Assembly (NCBI GenBank): GCA_041319085.1
Contig: CP101033.1
Span: 3,739,501 to 3,803,500 of the forward strand
From: Aeromonas veronii
GTDB taxonomy: Bacteria; Pseudomonadota; Gammaproteobacteria; Enterobacterales; Aeromonadaceae
Reading direction: 5' to 3'
Length of the DNA stretch: 64,000 nucleotides
In this document: piece by piece, positions 20,911-31,374 of the stretch
Position numbering within the stretch: position 1 is the stretch's first letter
How the letters are laid out: each line of letters starts with the position of its first letter
Notes under the pieces: model-generated
Databases searched by the model: none
What the model saw: only the letters and a program-made list of their open reading frames with translations
Told to the model about the DNA's origin: nothing
Translations under genes and position numbers: made by a program

Positions 20911-21816
20911 CTAACCCCGGCTGGCACTGAGAAAGCGTGCGGGGTTGACCTGACGACCGTCTTTCAACACTTCGTAATGCAGATGGACCCCGGTCGCGCG
21001 ACCGGTACGTCCCATCAAGGCAATCTTCTGACCCTGATCAACCAGGGTGCCCACCTCGACCAGCAATCTGGAGTTGTGGGCATAGCGGGTGATCAGGCCA
21101 TTGCCGTGATTAATCTCCACCATATTGCCAAATTCCGGATGACGGCCCGCCCAGCTGACAATGCCGGGCCCGGTGGCCAGAATCGGGGTGCCGGGTTTGC
21201 CACGGAAATCCACCCCCTTGTGCATCTTGGCACGCCCGTTGAACGGATCGACCCGTCCACCAAACCCGGACGAGACCCAGACTCGTTCCTGTTTGACTGG
21301 CGTGCCGGAAATAAAACCGGCATCGGTGATATGGTGATTCATGATGAAAGATTCAAGTACCGACAGCTGATCTTCACGGCTGCTGAGTTGCTGGCTAAGG
21401 TGCTTCATCGAGGCTTGCAGCTCGTTGAGGTTCACTTCCAGATCTTCATCATAAGAAGGGCCACCCATCGGGGGCAGCTCTTTGAAATTGAACTCGTCGG
21501 GATCGAGATCGGCCTGCTCGGTCAATCGTTCGCCGAGGGCATTGAGACGGCCAAGCTGGCCCTGCATGGTGCCTACCTGGGCAGCCAGCATCGCCAACTG
21601 TTCACGGGCTTCGTCGCCACTCTGGTCGATGGACTGTTGCTCGGCAACGGCGAGCGCCACTTCCAGCGCCGCCATTTTCTGGTGCCAGCTCTGCCAGAGC
21701 CAACCACCACCAAGCGCCAACAGGGAGAAGAGAATACCGCCGACCCAGGCCAGACGTTGTTTGGGCAGGTGCAACTTGCGTCGCTGCTTGCCGTGGAGGA
21801 TCAGGGTAATGCTCAT
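20911..21816 (-). CDS. M23 family metallopeptidase, membrane-anchored (LytM-domain)
   Basis: 301 residues. A short cytoplasmic tail (MSITLILHGKQRRKLHLP) is followed by a membrane helix (about 24-44), a helical coiled-coil-like region (about 48-140) and a C-terminal M23 domain. Zinc ligand motifs are intact: MHKGVDFRG (H-x3-D) near residue 193 and GVHLHYEV (HxH) near 278. Family members cut or bind peptidoglycan cross-bridges, or act as amidase activators when degenerate; here the ligands suggest an active enzyme. It lies between lpxC and secA, 60 bp upstream of secA. Its position recalls E. coli secM but the protein is unrelated. Confidence 0.88.
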   Translation of the reverse strand: MSITLILHGKQRRKLHLPKQRLAWVGGILFSLLALGGGWLWQSWHQKMAALEVALAVAEQQSIDQSGDEAREQLAMLAAQVGTMQGQLGRLNALGERLTEQADLDPDEFNFKELPPMGGPSYDEDLEVNLNELQASMKHLSQQLSSREDQLSVLESFIMNHHITDAGFISGTPVKQERVWVSSGFGGRVDPFNGRAKMHKGVDFRGKPGTPILATGPGIVSWAGRHPEFGNMVEINHGNGLITRYAHNSRLLVEVGTLVDQGQKIALMGRTGRATGVHLHYEVLKDGRQVNPARFLSASRG

Positions 21817-21910
21817 AGAAATCAGTCTGCTCGGTCAGGTGCGGCCAGGAGCCTGCACGGGAAATAAAACCGGGAGATAATCGGTATTAAAGGATGGAGT
21901 AAACAAATGA

Positions 21911-21945
21911 CGGAACGTCGGTGCGGAGAGAGGACCGACGTTCCG
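21911..21945 (-). terminator. Hairpin terminator after lpxC
   Basis: CGGAACGTCGGT and ACCGACGTTCCG form a perfect 12-bp stem, 12 bp beyond the lpxC stop, with a T-rich tract (TCATTTGTTT) on the minus strand. It probably ends the long mraZ-to-lpxC transcript. Confidence 0.7.
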
Positions 21946-21956
21946 TTGCACAGCTA

Positions 21957-22880
21957 TCAGGCCAGAACCAGACCGTTGTCGTAGTATGCGATAGGCGCTT
22001 TGTCGCCCTCACCCTCGAAGGTCACCAGTTCCCAAGCCTCCTGCTCAGCCAGCAAGGCACGCAGCAGCTTGTTGTTCAGGGCATGTCCGGTCTTGTAGGC
22101 ACGGAACTCACCGATGATGCTGCGGTTACACATATAGAGGTCACCGATCGCGTCCAGCATCTTGTGCTTGACGAACTCGTCCTCATAACGCAAACCATCT
22201 TCGTTCAGCACCCGATAGTCGTCCAGTACCACGGCGTTTTCCAGGCTTCCGCCCAGCGCCAGGTTCTGGGAACGCAGGTACTCGATATCACGCATGAACC
22301 CGAAGGTACGGGCTCGGCTGATCTCTTTCACGAAGGAAGCACCGGAGAAGTCCAGCACGCAACGCTGGTTGCGCCCTGCAAAGACCGGATGCTGGAAATC
22401 GATCTCGAGATCCATCTTGAAGCCGTTGCGATAGGGGTGGAATTCCGCCCACTTGTCGCCATCTTCAACCCGGATGCTCTTCTTGATCCGCACAAACTGC
22501 TTGGCCGCATTTTGCTCACGGATCCCGACTTCCTGCAGCAGGTAGATAAAGGGATGCGCACTGCCGTCCATCACCGGGATCTCGGGCGCGTCAACCTCGA
22601 CATAGAGGTTGTCGATACCCATCCCAGCCAGCGCGGCAGAGAGGTGCTCAATGGTAGAGACCCGCACACCAGCTTCGTTGACCAGAGCGGTACAGAGCAC
22701 GGTATCGCGCACCTGATCGGCATTGGCTGGCAGCTCCACCACAGGATTCAGGTCGGTACGCAAGTAAACGATCCCTGTGTTCACAGGTGCCGGACGGAAC
22801 GTCATAGTGACTTTCCGACCCGAATGCAGGCCGACACCAGTCGCCTGTACACTCGTTTTCAAGGTTCTTTGTCTAATCAT
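21957..22880 (-). CDS. lpxC: UDP-3-O-acyl-N-acetylglucosamine deacetylase
   Basis: 307 residues (E. coli 305). This zinc deacetylase carries out the committed step of lipid A synthesis. Zinc ligands lie in [12 protein letters not shown] (His near 79) and [11 protein letters not shown] (His near 238, Asp near 242), and the catalytic His in GHALNN is near 265. It is the last gene of the dcw cluster, 99 bp after ftsZ, as in most gammaproteobacteria. Protein level is known in E. coli to be set by FtsH proteolysis; the C-terminus here ends in ...NGLVLA, with a hydrophobic tail like the E. coli degron. Confidence 0.98.
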   Translation of the reverse strand: MIRQRTLKTSVQATGVGLHSGRKVTMTFRPAPVNTGIVYLRTDLNPVVELPANADQVRDTVLCTALVNEAGVRVSTIEHLSAALAGMGIDNLYVEVDAPEIPVMDGSAHPFIYLLQEVGIREQNAAKQFVRIKKSIRVEDGDKWAEFHPYRNGFKMDLEIDFQHPVFAGRNQRCVLDFSGASFVKEISRARTFGFMRDIEYLRSQNLALGGSLENAVVLDDYRVLNEDGLRYEDEFVKHKMLDAIGDLYMCNRSIIGEFRAYKTGHALNNKLLRALLAEQEAWELVTFEGEGDKAPIAYYDNGLVLA

Positions 22881-22979
22881 GGGTGTACCCTAAACAGCTT
22901 AAAATCCGGACCAGATGGTCGTTGGCAGGCCATCTTAGCACATTCCTTGAACAACAAACAAACAAGAGCCATAAGAGGC

Positions 22980-24131
22980 TTAGTCAGCTTGCTTGCGCAG
23001 GAACGCCGGAATATCCAGGTAATCCGGTTCGCGACGAGCTTGCGGCTCGGCGTTGACCACCTTGGCCGGGGCTTCGTCCATCACGCGGCCTTGCATCATG
23101 TCGCTGACCAGCGGTTGACGTACCGGGCGCTCTTGCACCTGGCTGCTCTTGACCAGCGTGATGTCCGGCTTGCGCTCGGCACCGATACCGGTGGCAACCA
23201 CGGTCACACGCAGTTCGTCGTGCATTTCCGGGTCGATGACGGTACCCACAACAACGGTAGCGTTCTCGGAAGCGAAGGCCTTGACCGCGTTACCCACGGT
23301 TTCGAACTCTTCGATGGTCATGTCCATACCGGCGGTGATGTTGACCAGGATGCCACGGGCACCGGCCAGATCCACGTCTTCCAGCAGCGGGCTGGAGATG
23401 GCTTTCTCGGCCGCTTCTTCGGCACGGTCATCACCGGAGGCGGAACCGGTACCCATCATGGCGGTACCCATTTCACGCATCACGGTACGCACGTCCGCGA
23501 AGTCGACGTTGATCAAGCCCGGACGGGTAATCAGCTCGGCAATGCCCTGTACCGCGCCAAGCAGCACATCGTTGGCCGCCTTGAAGGCGTCCAGCAGGGA
23601 AATACCGCGACCCAGCACCTTCAGCAACTTGTCGTTGGGGATGGTGATCAGGGAGTCGACGTTTTTGGAGAGCTCTTCAATACCGTGCGCGGCGAAGCCC
23701 ATCCGCTTCTTCCCTTCGAAGGAGAACGGCTTGGTGACGACGGCAACGGTCAGGATGCCCATTTCGCGTGCCACTTCGGCCACGATCGGCGCAGCACCGG
23801 TACCGGTACCACCACCCATACCGGCGGCGATGAACACCATGTCGGAACCGGTCAGCAGCTCACGCAGCGCTTCCCTGTCTTCCATGGCTGCATCACGACC
23901 CACTTCCGGATTGGCTCCGGCCCCCAGACCCTTGGTGATGCCACCGCCGATCTGCAGAGTGGTGTTGGCGCTGGAGTTACGCAGTGCCTGGGCGTCGGTG
24001 TTGACAGTAATGAACTCAACGCCTTCGATGTTTTGACGAACCATGTGCTCGACAGCGTTACCGCCGCCGCCACCTACACCGATCACTTTAATGACGGCTT
24101 CGTCAGTGTGGCTATCCATAAATTCAAACAT
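22980..24131 (-). CDS. ftsZ: Cell division GTPase FtsZ
   Basis: 383 residues. The tubulin signature GGGTGTGAAP is near residues 104-113 and the nucleotide-binding GVGGGGGNAVEHM near 18-30. The C-terminal conserved peptide DYLDIPAFLRKQ binds FtsA, ZipA and ZapD. It forms the cytokinetic ring. It follows ftsA by 39 bp within the dcw cluster; zapD, a partner, is also in this window. Confidence 0.99.
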   Translation of the reverse strand: MFEFMDSHTDEAVIKVIGVGGGGGNAVEHMVRQNIEGVEFITVNTDAQALRNSSANTTLQIGGGITKGLGAGANPEVGRDAAMEDREALRELLTGSDMVFIAAGMGGGTGTGAAPIVAEVAREMGILTVAVVTKPFSFEGKKRMGFAAHGIEELSKNVDSLITIPNDKLLKVLGRGISLLDAFKAANDVLLGAVQGIAELITRPGLINVDFADVRTVMREMGTAMMGTGSASGDDRAEEAAEKAISSPLLEDVDLAGARGILVNITAGMDMTIEEFETVGNAVKAFASENATVVVGTVIDPEMHDELRVTVVATGIGAERKPDITLVKSSQVQERPVRQPLVSDMMQGRVMDEAPAKVVNAEPQARREPDYLDIPAFLRKQAD

Positions 24132-24170
24132 GTTGTCTCTCCGCTTTGTTTGCCTGACTCAGCAAAATTC

Positions 24171-25430
24171 TTAGAACTCGCCACGCAGCCAGTTGCTAAC
24201 CCGTTTGACCAGGCCACCGACGCTTGCCTTGGCGGCATATTCTTTGTTGCTACCGGTGGTTTGATGGGTGCGGCCATATTGCAGCAACCCGACCGCAGTC
24301 GAGTACACCGGTGCCTGCACGTAATCACTCAAACCACGTATGTTCATGGGCTCTCCCACCCGGACCTGGCTTTGGAAGATCTGCTCTGCACACTCCACAA
24401 TGCCTTCAATCTGGGCAGCGCCGCCGGTCAAGACCACACCGGCTGCCAGCTGATGCTTGACCCCCTGCGCCTTCAACTCGTTCTGTACCCGCACCAGCTC
24501 ATCATTCACCATGGAGAGCAACTCGGTGTAACGGGGTTCAATCACTTCAGCCAGTGTCTGCCGTTGCAGGCTGCGCGCCGGGCGACCGCCGACACTGGGC
24601 ACTTCAATATTGTCTTCCTTGCTGACCAGTCGGCCGAGGGCGCAGCCGTAGCGTACCTTGATCGCTTCTGCGTCGAGCGGCGGCGTACCGAAGGCGTAGG
24701 CGATGTCGCTGGTGACCGTGCTGCCAGCGTAAGGGATCACCTTGGTGTGGCGCAGGGCGCCGCCGGTAAACAGCGACATATCCATGGTGCCGCCACCGAT
24801 GTCCACGACACAGACACCCAGCTCCTTCTCGTCTTCAGTCAACACGGCATAGCTGGAGGCCAGCGCGGAGAATATCAGTTGATCCACCCGCAAGCCGACC
24901 TTCTCCACACACTTCTCAATGTTGCGGGCCATGTCGTTGTGGCAGGTGATCAAGTGAACCTTGGCCGCCATCCGCACACCGGAGAGCCCCACCGGATTCT
25001 TGATCCCTTCCTGATAATCGATGGCGAACTCCTGGGGCAGCACGTGCAGCACGCGCAGCTCGTCGGAGAGGCGAACCGACTTGGCGGTATGGATCACGTT
25101 GTCCACATCCTCCTGGGTCACCTCTTCATCGGAGATGGGCACCATACCGGTCTCGTTACGGCAGTCGATATGCTTGCCGGACAACCCCAGATAGACCGAG
25201 CTGATCTGGCAATCTGCCATCATCTCGGCCTCTTCCACCGCACGGCGCAGTGACTTGACCACGGAGTCGAGGTCATTGACCCCGCCCTTCTCCATTCCGC
25301 GGGAAGCGTGACTGCCCATACCGATGACGTTCAATTCACCGTCCGGCAATACTTCCCCGACCAGAACCGCCACTTTGGTTGTGCCGATATCCAGTCCGAC
25401 AATCAAATTCCTATCTGCGGTGTTGGTCAT
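24171..25430 (-). CDS. ftsA: Cell division protein FtsA (actin-like)
   Basis: 419 residues (E. coli 420). The actin-like fold begins NLIVGLDIGTTKVAVLVGE near residue 8, the second phosphate motif CVVDIGGGTMDMSLF is near 205, and the C-terminal amphipathic helix GGLVKRVSNWLRGEF serves as the membrane anchor. FtsA tethers FtsZ to the membrane. ATG 25430 overlaps the end of ftsQ by 20 bp, implying coupled translation. A longer upstream frame exists but lies inside ftsQ. Confidence 0.98.
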   Translation of the reverse strand: MTNTADRNLIVGLDIGTTKVAVLVGEVLPDGELNVIGMGSHASRGMEKGGVNDLDSVVKSLRRAVEEAEMMADCQISSVYLGLSGKHIDCRNETGMVPISDEEVTQEDVDNVIHTAKSVRLSDELRVLHVLPQEFAIDYQEGIKNPVGLSGVRMAAKVHLITCHNDMARNIEKCVEKVGLRVDQLIFSALASSYAVLTEDEKELGVCVVDIGGGTMDMSLFTGGALRHTKVIPYAGSTVTSDIAYAFGTPPLDAEAIKVRYGCALGRLVSKEDNIEVPSVGGRPARSLQRQTLAEVIEPRYTELLSMVNDELVRVQNELKAQGVKHQLAAGVVLTGGAAQIEGIVECAEQIFQSQVRVGEPMNIRGLSDYVQAPVYSTAVGLLQYGRTHQTTGSNKEYAAKASVGGLVKRVSNWLRGEF

Positions 25431-26163
25431 GCACGTTCTCTTCGCTCTTCTTCCAGCCAACTGCCATTCCGGTGTCGTATCGAAGATCCACGTAGGCAAC
25501 TTGCGCACGGGGTTCGATAACCGGGAAGGCATCGATAAACCGCTGCAACCGGAGCGCAATGTCATTGCGTCCCAGGAACAGCTTGATATTGCCATCCAGG
25601 GTCAGTTCCCAGGCATGGCGAGGGGTCAAATTCACCCCCTGCAATGTGTATCCCTTGGCAGCGAGTTGCGACTCGTACTGCCGACTCTCTTTCAACACCC
25701 GGGCAGCCTGGTCATCTGGCCCTGACAACTGCAACAGCGGCGTCTTGACCCGATCCGGGGCAGTGAATACCTTGCCCTTGGTGTTGACGAAGCGGTTGCC
25801 ATTCCAGCGCGCCGCTACATCCTGTTCTGTCAGGTAGATCTTGAGTTTGTTCGGCCACTTCTTTCGTACCGAAACCTGAGCTACCCATGGCAGGGCATTG
25901 AGCCGTGCCTGCAATTCATTGACATCCAACTCGAAGAAGTTGCGCAGCTCGACGCCATCCAGCACCGCCACCCGCAGCTCTTCGGTTTCCAAATACTGGT
26001 GTTGCCCCTGCAGCAACAGCTCGCTCATGGGCAACCGGTTGGCATCTGTCAACCAACCTTTAACATCCAGCGCCGTCCGGTAGCAGCCCCATATCACCAG
26101 CAGGAAAAACACTACGCCAGCGATGAAGCTACCCTTGGTGCGCCCCTGTGCCCTTGCCTCCAC
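25411..26163 (-). CDS. ftsQ: Cell division protein FtsQ
   Basis: 250 residues. Short cytoplasmic N-terminus, one membrane helix (about 14-32), a POTRA domain (about 45-120) and a beta domain, as in FtsQ. It links early and late divisome proteins through FtsB and FtsL. The start is GTG at 26163 (MEARAQGRTKGSF); no ATG fits before the membrane helix. It lies 97 bp after murC with no ddl gene between, unlike the E. coli murC-ddlB-ftsQ order. Confidence 0.94.
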   Translation of the reverse strand: MEARAQGRTKGSFIAGVVFFLLVIWGCYRTALDVKGWLTDANRLPMSELLLQGQHQYLETEELRVAVLDGVELRNFFELDVNELQARLNALPWVAQVSVRKKWPNKLKIYLTEQDVAARWNGNRFVNTKGKVFTAPDRVKTPLLQLSGPDDQAARVLKESRQYESQLAAKGYTLQGVNLTPRHAWELTLDGNIKLFLGRNDIALRLQRFIDAFPVIEPRAQVAYVDLRYDTGMAVGWKKSEENVHDQHRR

Positions 26164-26260
26164 CCGATCGATCCCCGTGTCACGCGCTAAACCGGCCTTT
26201 GACAGACCGGCTCGCCATTATATAGGCCCCGGCTTGGCGGTCAAAATACTCATTGGGCCC

Positions 26261-27715
26261 TCAGGCGCCAGATTTCATGCTATCTATGCTCAATTTCATC
26301 TCTCCGAGACGACGGGCCAGTGCCCCGACGTTCCCGGCACCTTGAGTCAGCACCAAATCCCCCTCGCCAATCAGGTCGGCCAGCACGGCTGGCACGTCAT
26401 CTGGCGTAGCGACGAAGATGGGTTCCAGGTTACCGCGCGAGCGAATGGAGCGGCACAGTGCCCGTCCATCAGCACCCGGGATCGGCTCCTCACCGGCAGC
26501 ATAAACCTCCAGCATCACCAGCACATCTACCTTGGAGAGCACATCGGCGAAGTCCTCGTAGAGGTCGCGGGTGCGGGTATAACGGTGCGGCTGGAACACC
26601 ATCACCAGGCGTTTTTCGGGCCAACCGGCACGGGCGGCGTTGATGGTGACCTTCACTTCACTCGGGTGGTGGCCATAATCGTCCACCAGCATCGCCTTGC
26701 CGCAACCCGTTTCAAACTCACCATACTGCTGGAAGCGGCGGCCAACCCCTTCAAATTTGGCCAGCGCAGCGATAATAGCTTCATCACTGACACCATCCTC
26801 TGTCGCGACAGCTATCGCCGCTGCGGCGTTCAACGCGTTGTGAATCCCCGGCAAATTGAGGGTGACCTGCAATTCACCCGCCTCTTTACGGCGAACCCGG
26901 AAACTGCAGTGGTTGGTGGTCTGGACAAAATCCAGCACCTGCACGTCGGCCTCGTCAGCGAGACCGTAGGTCAGGGTCGGGCGGGCAATCTCCGGCAACA
27001 TGCCACGGATCACCGGATCATCAATGCAGACCACCGCCAGCCCGTAGAAGGGCAGATTGTGCAGAAACTCGATGAAGGTGGCCTTCAGTTTGGAGAAGTC
27101 ACCGCCGTAGGTATCCATGTGATCCGCTTCGATGTTGGTCACGATAGAGACCATCGGCTGCAGATGCAGGAAAGAGGCATCGCTCTCATCCGCCTCGGCA
27201 ATCAGATAGCGGCTGTTACCCAGACGAGCATTGGTCCCGGCGCTGTTGAGCAGACCACCGATGACGAAGGTCGGGTCACGGTCAGCTTCGGCATAGATGC
27301 TCGCCACCAGACTGGTGGTGGTGGTCTTGCCGTGGGTACCGGCGATGGCGATGCCATGACGGAAACGCATCAGCTCGGCCAGCATCTCGGCGCGGCGCAC
27401 CACCGGGATCCGCAGTTCGCGGGCAGCCAGCAGCTCCGGGTTGTCCTGCTTGATGGCGGTAGAGACCACCACCACGCTGGCACCCTCGACGTGCTCGGCA
27501 CTGTGACCGACGAAGATGTGGGCGCCCAATCCGGCCAACCGCTCGGTCACGGCGTTGCGAGCCAGATCAGAACCCGTTACCTGATACCCTTCGTTGGCAA
27601 GCACTTCGGCGATCCCGCCCATACCGGCACCACCGATGCCGATAAAGTGGATGCGACGCACGCGGCGCATTTCGGGGATCACAGTACGCAGTTTTGCCAG
27701 TTCAACCTTGGTCAT
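26261..27715 (-). CDS. murC: UDP-N-acetylmuramate--L-alanine ligase
   Basis: 484 residues. Adds L-Ala to UDP-MurNAc. The N-terminal Rossmann motif [17 protein letters not shown] lies near residue 23 and the ATP loop [14 protein letters not shown] near 123, both typical of MurC. ATG 27715 ([18 protein letters not shown]) matches the family; an upstream extension is unsupported. It follows murG by 111 bp. Confidence 0.97.
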   Translation of the reverse strand: MTKVELAKLRTVIPEMRRVRRIHFIGIGGAGMGGIAEVLANEGYQVTGSDLARNAVTERLAGLGAHIFVGHSAEHVEGASVVVVSTAIKQDNPELLAARELRIPVVRRAEMLAELMRFRHGIAIAGTHGKTTTTSLVASIYAEADRDPTFVIGGLLNSAGTNARLGNSRYLIAEADESDASFLHLQPMVSIVTNIEADHMDTYGGDFSKLKATFIEFLHNLPFYGLAVVCIDDPVIRGMLPEIARPTLTYGLADEADVQVLDFVQTTNHCSFRVRRKEAGELQVTLNLPGIHNALNAAAAIAVATEDGVSDEAIIAALAKFEGVGRRFQQYGEFETGCGKAMLVDDYGHHPSEVKVTINAARAGWPEKRLVMVFQPHRYTRTRDLYEDFADVLSKVDVLVMLEVYAAGEEPIPGADGRALCRSIRSRGNLEPIFVATPDDVPAVLADLIGEGDLVLTQGAGNVGALARRLGEMKLSIDSMKSGA

Positions 27716-27826
27716 AATCGTCTCTTTAGTCTGCCGCAGGCCATGTGCCGGCAACGCGCGGCTGCACGGCGGCATCAATACATACAGGTACAAGGCTGCC
27801 CGGAGTCACCGCTGCAACCTTGCTCA

Positions 27827-28909
27827 TCAATCTTTACCACGCTGCCCTGTTGCGAGCTGTTTGCACTCATCCGCAACCCGCTCGGCCGCATCGGTGATGG
27901 CGACGCGGCGCGCCGCTTTCGCCATGTTAAACAGGGTCTCCCTGCGCCCAGCCAGCCAGGTCAAACGCGCCGCCAGTGAGGCGGTGTTCAGCTCGGACTG
28001 GGGCAGAAACTCGGCCGCACCGCCGTCGACCAGGGTCAGGGCGTTACGGGTCTGGTGATCATCCACCGCATGGGGCAGCGGCACGAAAATGGCAGCCACA
28101 CCGGCGGCAGCCACTTCGGAAACGGTCAGCGCACCGGCACGGCAGACCACCAGGTCGGCCCAGGCGTAGGCACTGGCCATATCCTTGATAAATTCGCTCA
28201 CCTCGGCATGGATGCCGTGCTGGGCATAGGCAGCAGACACTGTCTCGGCATTGCCATTGCCACACTGGTGACGCACGTCAATGGGCACGCCGGCCGTCGC
28301 CACCGCAGCAGGCACCTGCTCGTTGAGCACCCGGGCCCCCAGACTGCCGCCGACAATCAGCAGATGCAGCGGCTCACTGCTGCTGCGTAGTTGCGGATCC
28401 GGCAGGGCAACCACTTCGGGGCGCACCGGATTACCCACCACGGCGGTACGACGGCTCGGCGCGAAGGCGCCCGGAAATGCCATCAGCACCCGCTTGGCGA
28501 TACGGGCCAGCAGCTTGTTGGTCATGCCGGCAGCGGCATTCTGCTCATGGAGCAGCAACGGGATACCGGAGAACCAGGCCGCCACACCACCCGGGCCGGA
28601 GGCAAAACCGCCCATACCGAGCACCACATCAGGGCGAACGGTTTTGAGTACCTGACGCGCCTGCAGGATCGATTTGACGATGCGATAGGGCGCAACCAGC
28701 AGTCGTTTGATGCCGTTGCCACGTACTCCCTGAATATCGATGAAGGAGATGGGATAACCGTGGGCGGGCACCAGCTCCGCCTCCATTCGGTCGGCAGTGC
28801 CGAGCCAGTGGACAGTCCAGCCCTGGGCCTTCAGGCGATCGGCCACGGCCAGACCGGGGAACACATGTCCCCCAGTACCACCGGCCATCACCAACAGAGT
28901 CTTGCTCAC
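27827..28909 (-). CDS. murG: UDP-GlcNAc:undecaprenyl-PP-MurNAc-pentapeptide GlcNAc transferase
   Basis: 360 residues. The glycine-rich loop [15 protein letters not shown] near residue 11 and the donor-site region [14 protein letters not shown] near 188 identify MurG. It forms lipid II on the inner membrane face. Its start overlaps the ftsW stop by one base, the usual tight coupling in the cluster. Confidence 0.98.
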   Translation of the reverse strand: MSKTLLVMAGGTGGHVFPGLAVADRLKAQGWTVHWLGTADRMEAELVPAHGYPISFIDIQGVRGNGIKRLLVAPYRIVKSILQARQVLKTVRPDVVLGMGGFASGPGGVAAWFSGIPLLLHEQNAAAGMTNKLLARIAKRVLMAFPGAFAPSRRTAVVGNPVRPEVVALPDPQLRSSSEPLHLLIVGGSLGARVLNEQVPAAVATAGVPIDVRHQCGNGNAETVSAAYAQHGIHAEVSEFIKDMASAYAWADLVVCRAGALTVSEVAAAGVAAIFVPLPHAVDDHQTRNALTLVDGGAAEFLPQSELNTASLAARLTWLAGRRETLFNMAKAARRVAITDAAERVADECKQLATGQRGKD

Positions 28910-30090
28910 TAAACCTCCCGCACACGCGCCTGGGCTGTCGCCTGACGCAACTCAAAATCGATTCGAATCAACATGCTCACCGCCACCGCCATGATGATGA
29001 GACTGGAGCCACCGTAACTCACCAGCGGCAGGGTCAAGCCCTTGGTCGGCATCATGCCGCTGGCTGCGCCGACGTTGACGAAGGTCTGGAAGCTGAACCA
29101 GATGCCGATGCCGATGGCCAGATAGCCGTCATAGAGCCGCTCTGCCGCCAGCGCGCGATGCCCCAGCTTGAGCGCCTTGATCGCCAGCGCAAAAATCAGG
29201 AACAGGGCGCCCAGCACCCCAACGTAACCCAACTCTTCGCCGAGGATCGCAAACACGAAGTCGGTGTGCGCTTCCGGCAGGTACTCCATCTTCTGGATAG
29301 AGTTGCCAAGCCCTTCGCCAAACCAGCTGCCACGACCAAAGGCCATCAGCGACTGGGTCAACTGGTAGCCGCTGCCGAACGGATCGGCCCAGGGGTCCAT
29401 AAAGGCGGTCACCCGCCGCATCCGGTAAGGCTCGACGATGATCAGCATTACCACGGCACCGACGCCGGCACCGATCAGGGTCACGAACTGGCCCAGCCGG
29501 GCACCGGCCAGAAACAGCATCCCGAACGAGGTAACGAACATCACCACGGTGGAACCCAGGTCAGGCTGCAGCAACAACAGGACGGCCAGCACCCCGAACA
29601 CCGCCAGCGGCTTGAGGAAGCCGAGCCAGGCTTCACGCACCTCGTTCTGGCGCCGCACCAGATAACCCGCCAGATAGACAAACAGCGCCAGCTTACCGAA
29701 TTCGGCAGGCTGCAGGTTGAACGGGCCGAGCGGCAACCAGCGTACCGCGCCGTTGACGTTGCGCCCCACCAGCAACACCAGCACCAGCATCAGAACGGCC
29801 AGCAGCAGCATGGGGCCATTGTGTTCCTGCCAGCGCGCCATCGGCACCTGCAGCACAAACCAGGAGATACCCAGCGCCATCATCAGAAACAGGGCGTGAC
29901 GCTTCACGAACATGAAGGGATCATCCCCCAGCGCAATCCCTTCGGGGATCGATGCCGAGGCTACGATGACCACCCCAACGGCCATCAGGGAGAGCGCCAG
30001 CAGTACCAACTGCCGATCGTAGAGACCGGCAGGACGTGCCGGTAACAGCCAACGCTGCAAGAAGCCTGCGACTGCGCGAAGGGCGTTCAT
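28909..30090 (-). CDS. ftsW: SEDS peptidoglycan glycosyltransferase FtsW
   Basis: 393 residues with about ten membrane segments. The SEDS signature near residue 290 ([17 protein letters not shown]) and the C-terminal [12 protein letters not shown] motif are present. FtsW polymerises septal glycan together with FtsI. It overlaps both neighbours (4 bp with murD, 1 bp with murG). Confidence 0.97.
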   Translation of the reverse strand: MNALRAVAGFLQRWLLPARPAGLYDRQLVLLALSLMAVGVVIVASASIPEGIALGDDPFMFVKRHALFLMMALGISWFVLQVPMARWQEHNGPMLLLAVLMLVLVLLVGRNVNGAVRWLPLGPFNLQPAEFGKLALFVYLAGYLVRRQNEVREAWLGFLKPLAVFGVLAVLLLLQPDLGSTVVMFVTSFGMLFLAGARLGQFVTLIGAGVGAVVMLIIVEPYRMRRVTAFMDPWADPFGSGYQLTQSLMAFGRGSWFGEGLGNSIQKMEYLPEAHTDFVFAILGEELGYVGVLGALFLIFALAIKALKLGHRALAAERLYDGYLAIGIGIWFSFQTFVNVGAASGMMPTKGLTLPLVSYGGSSLIIMAVAVSMLIRIDFELRQATAQARVREV

Positions 30091-31370
30091 AACGTTTGTA
30101 CCATCTCGGTGAAGCGATCGCCGCGCACCTCGAACGACTTGAACTGATCGAGGCTGGCACAGGCCGGCGCCAGCAGTACCCAGTCACCAGGCCGGGCATC
30201 TGCCGCCGCCTTGGCGACCGCGGCGGCCAGATCGGCCACCCGTTCGGTCTGCTCGCCCAGCGCCAGCAGCACGTCGGCATCCTGACCGAAGCAGTACATG
30301 TGATCGATCTGGTTGCCCAGCAGCGCCTGGATGGGGCCAAAATCCTGCCCCTTGCCCTGACCACCGGCCAGCAGCAACAGGCGCCCCTTGACCGACTCGC
30401 GCACCCCGGCCACGGCAGCCAGCGTGGCCCCCACGTTGGTGGCCTTGGAGTCGTTGATCCAGCGCACCCCGTTCACCTCGCGCACGAAACGGGCACGATG
30501 GGGCAAGCCCTCGAAACGGCGCAGCACGGTGAGCTGGGCCGCGCGGGGAATGCCGACCGCATCGCACAGTGCCATGGCGGCCAGCGCATTGGCCTGATTG
30601 TGGGCACCAACGATTTTCATCTCATCCACCGCCAGCAGCGGTTCGCCGTGCAGGGTCAGCCAGTAGCGGCCATCCAGCAGGCAGCGGCCATAGCCATTGC
30701 AGTCGAGGCCAAAGCTCTGCCATACCTGACCCACATCGGGCAGGGTCTGAGGGTCGTCGCGATTGACCAGAATGTGTTGCGAATGCTGATGGATCTCCAT
30801 CTTGGCGGCGCGATAGTCGGCCATACCCTGATAGCGATCCATGTGATCTTCGGAGAGGTTCAGCACCACGGACGCGGCAGCACGCAGGCTGTAAGTGGTC
30901 TCGAGCTGGAAGCTGGAGAGCTCCAGCACGCAGAGATCCATCGGCTGCTTGAGCAAGTCCAGCGCCGGTGTGCCGATATTGCCGCCCACACCAACATTAA
31001 GTCCGGCTTCAGCCATCATCTCGCCGACCAGGGTGGTGACTGTGCTCTTGCCGTTGGAGCCGGTGATGGCGATGACTGGGGCCTGGGTCTCGCGGACAAA
31101 CAGTTCGATATCCCCGATGATCTGCACGCCACGCTCGGCGGCGGCTTTCAGTTCGGGGGTCGCCAGCGCGATGCCGGGGCTCACGACGATCATGTGCGCC
31201 TGCTTGAGCAGTGCCTCGTCGAGCCCATGGTTCAACGCCACCTCAGGCGGCAGTTGATCCTTGCCGGGCGGGTTGGCGCGGGTATCCATCACCAGTGGCG
31301 TCACGCCACGGCCGAGGAAGTAATCGACACAGGAGAGTCCGGTTTTGCCCAATCCGATAATGATGACCAT
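30087..31370 (-). CDS. murD: UDP-N-acetylmuramoyl-L-alanine--D-glutamate ligase
   Basis: 427 residues. N-terminal Rossmann-like start [22 protein letters not shown] loop [17 protein letters not shown] near residue 105, and [11 protein letters not shown] near 305. Adds D-Glu to UDP-MurNAc-L-Ala. It starts 4 bp after mraY ends, and its stop overlaps ftsW. Confidence 0.98.
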   Translation of the reverse strand: MVIIIGLGKTGLSCVDYFLGRGVTPLVMDTRANPPGKDQLPPEVALNHGLDEALLKQAHMIVVSPGIALATPELKAAAERGVQIIGDIELFVRETQAPVIAITGSNGKSTVTTLVGEMMAEAGLNVGVGGNIGTPALDLLKQPMDLCVLELSSFQLETTYSLRAAASVVLNLSEDHMDRYQGMADYRAAKMEIHQHSQHILVNRDDPQTLPDVGQVWQSFGLDCNGYGRCLLDGRYWLTLHGEPLLAVDEMKIVGAHNQANALAAMALCDAVGIPRAAQLTVLRRFEGLPHRARFVREVNGVRWINDSKATNVGATLAAVAGVRESVKGRLLLLAGGQGKGQDFGPIQALLGNQIDHMYCFGQDADVLLALGEQTERVADLAAAVAKAAADARPGDWVLLAPACASLDQFKSFEVRGDRFTEMVQTL

Positions 31371-31374
31371 GGCC

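Noticed and set aside
21921..25253. 1110-residue open frame on the plus strand
   Set aside because: It runs antisense through lpxC, ftsZ and ftsA, which are certain. No domain was recognised; it is a codon-bias artefact.
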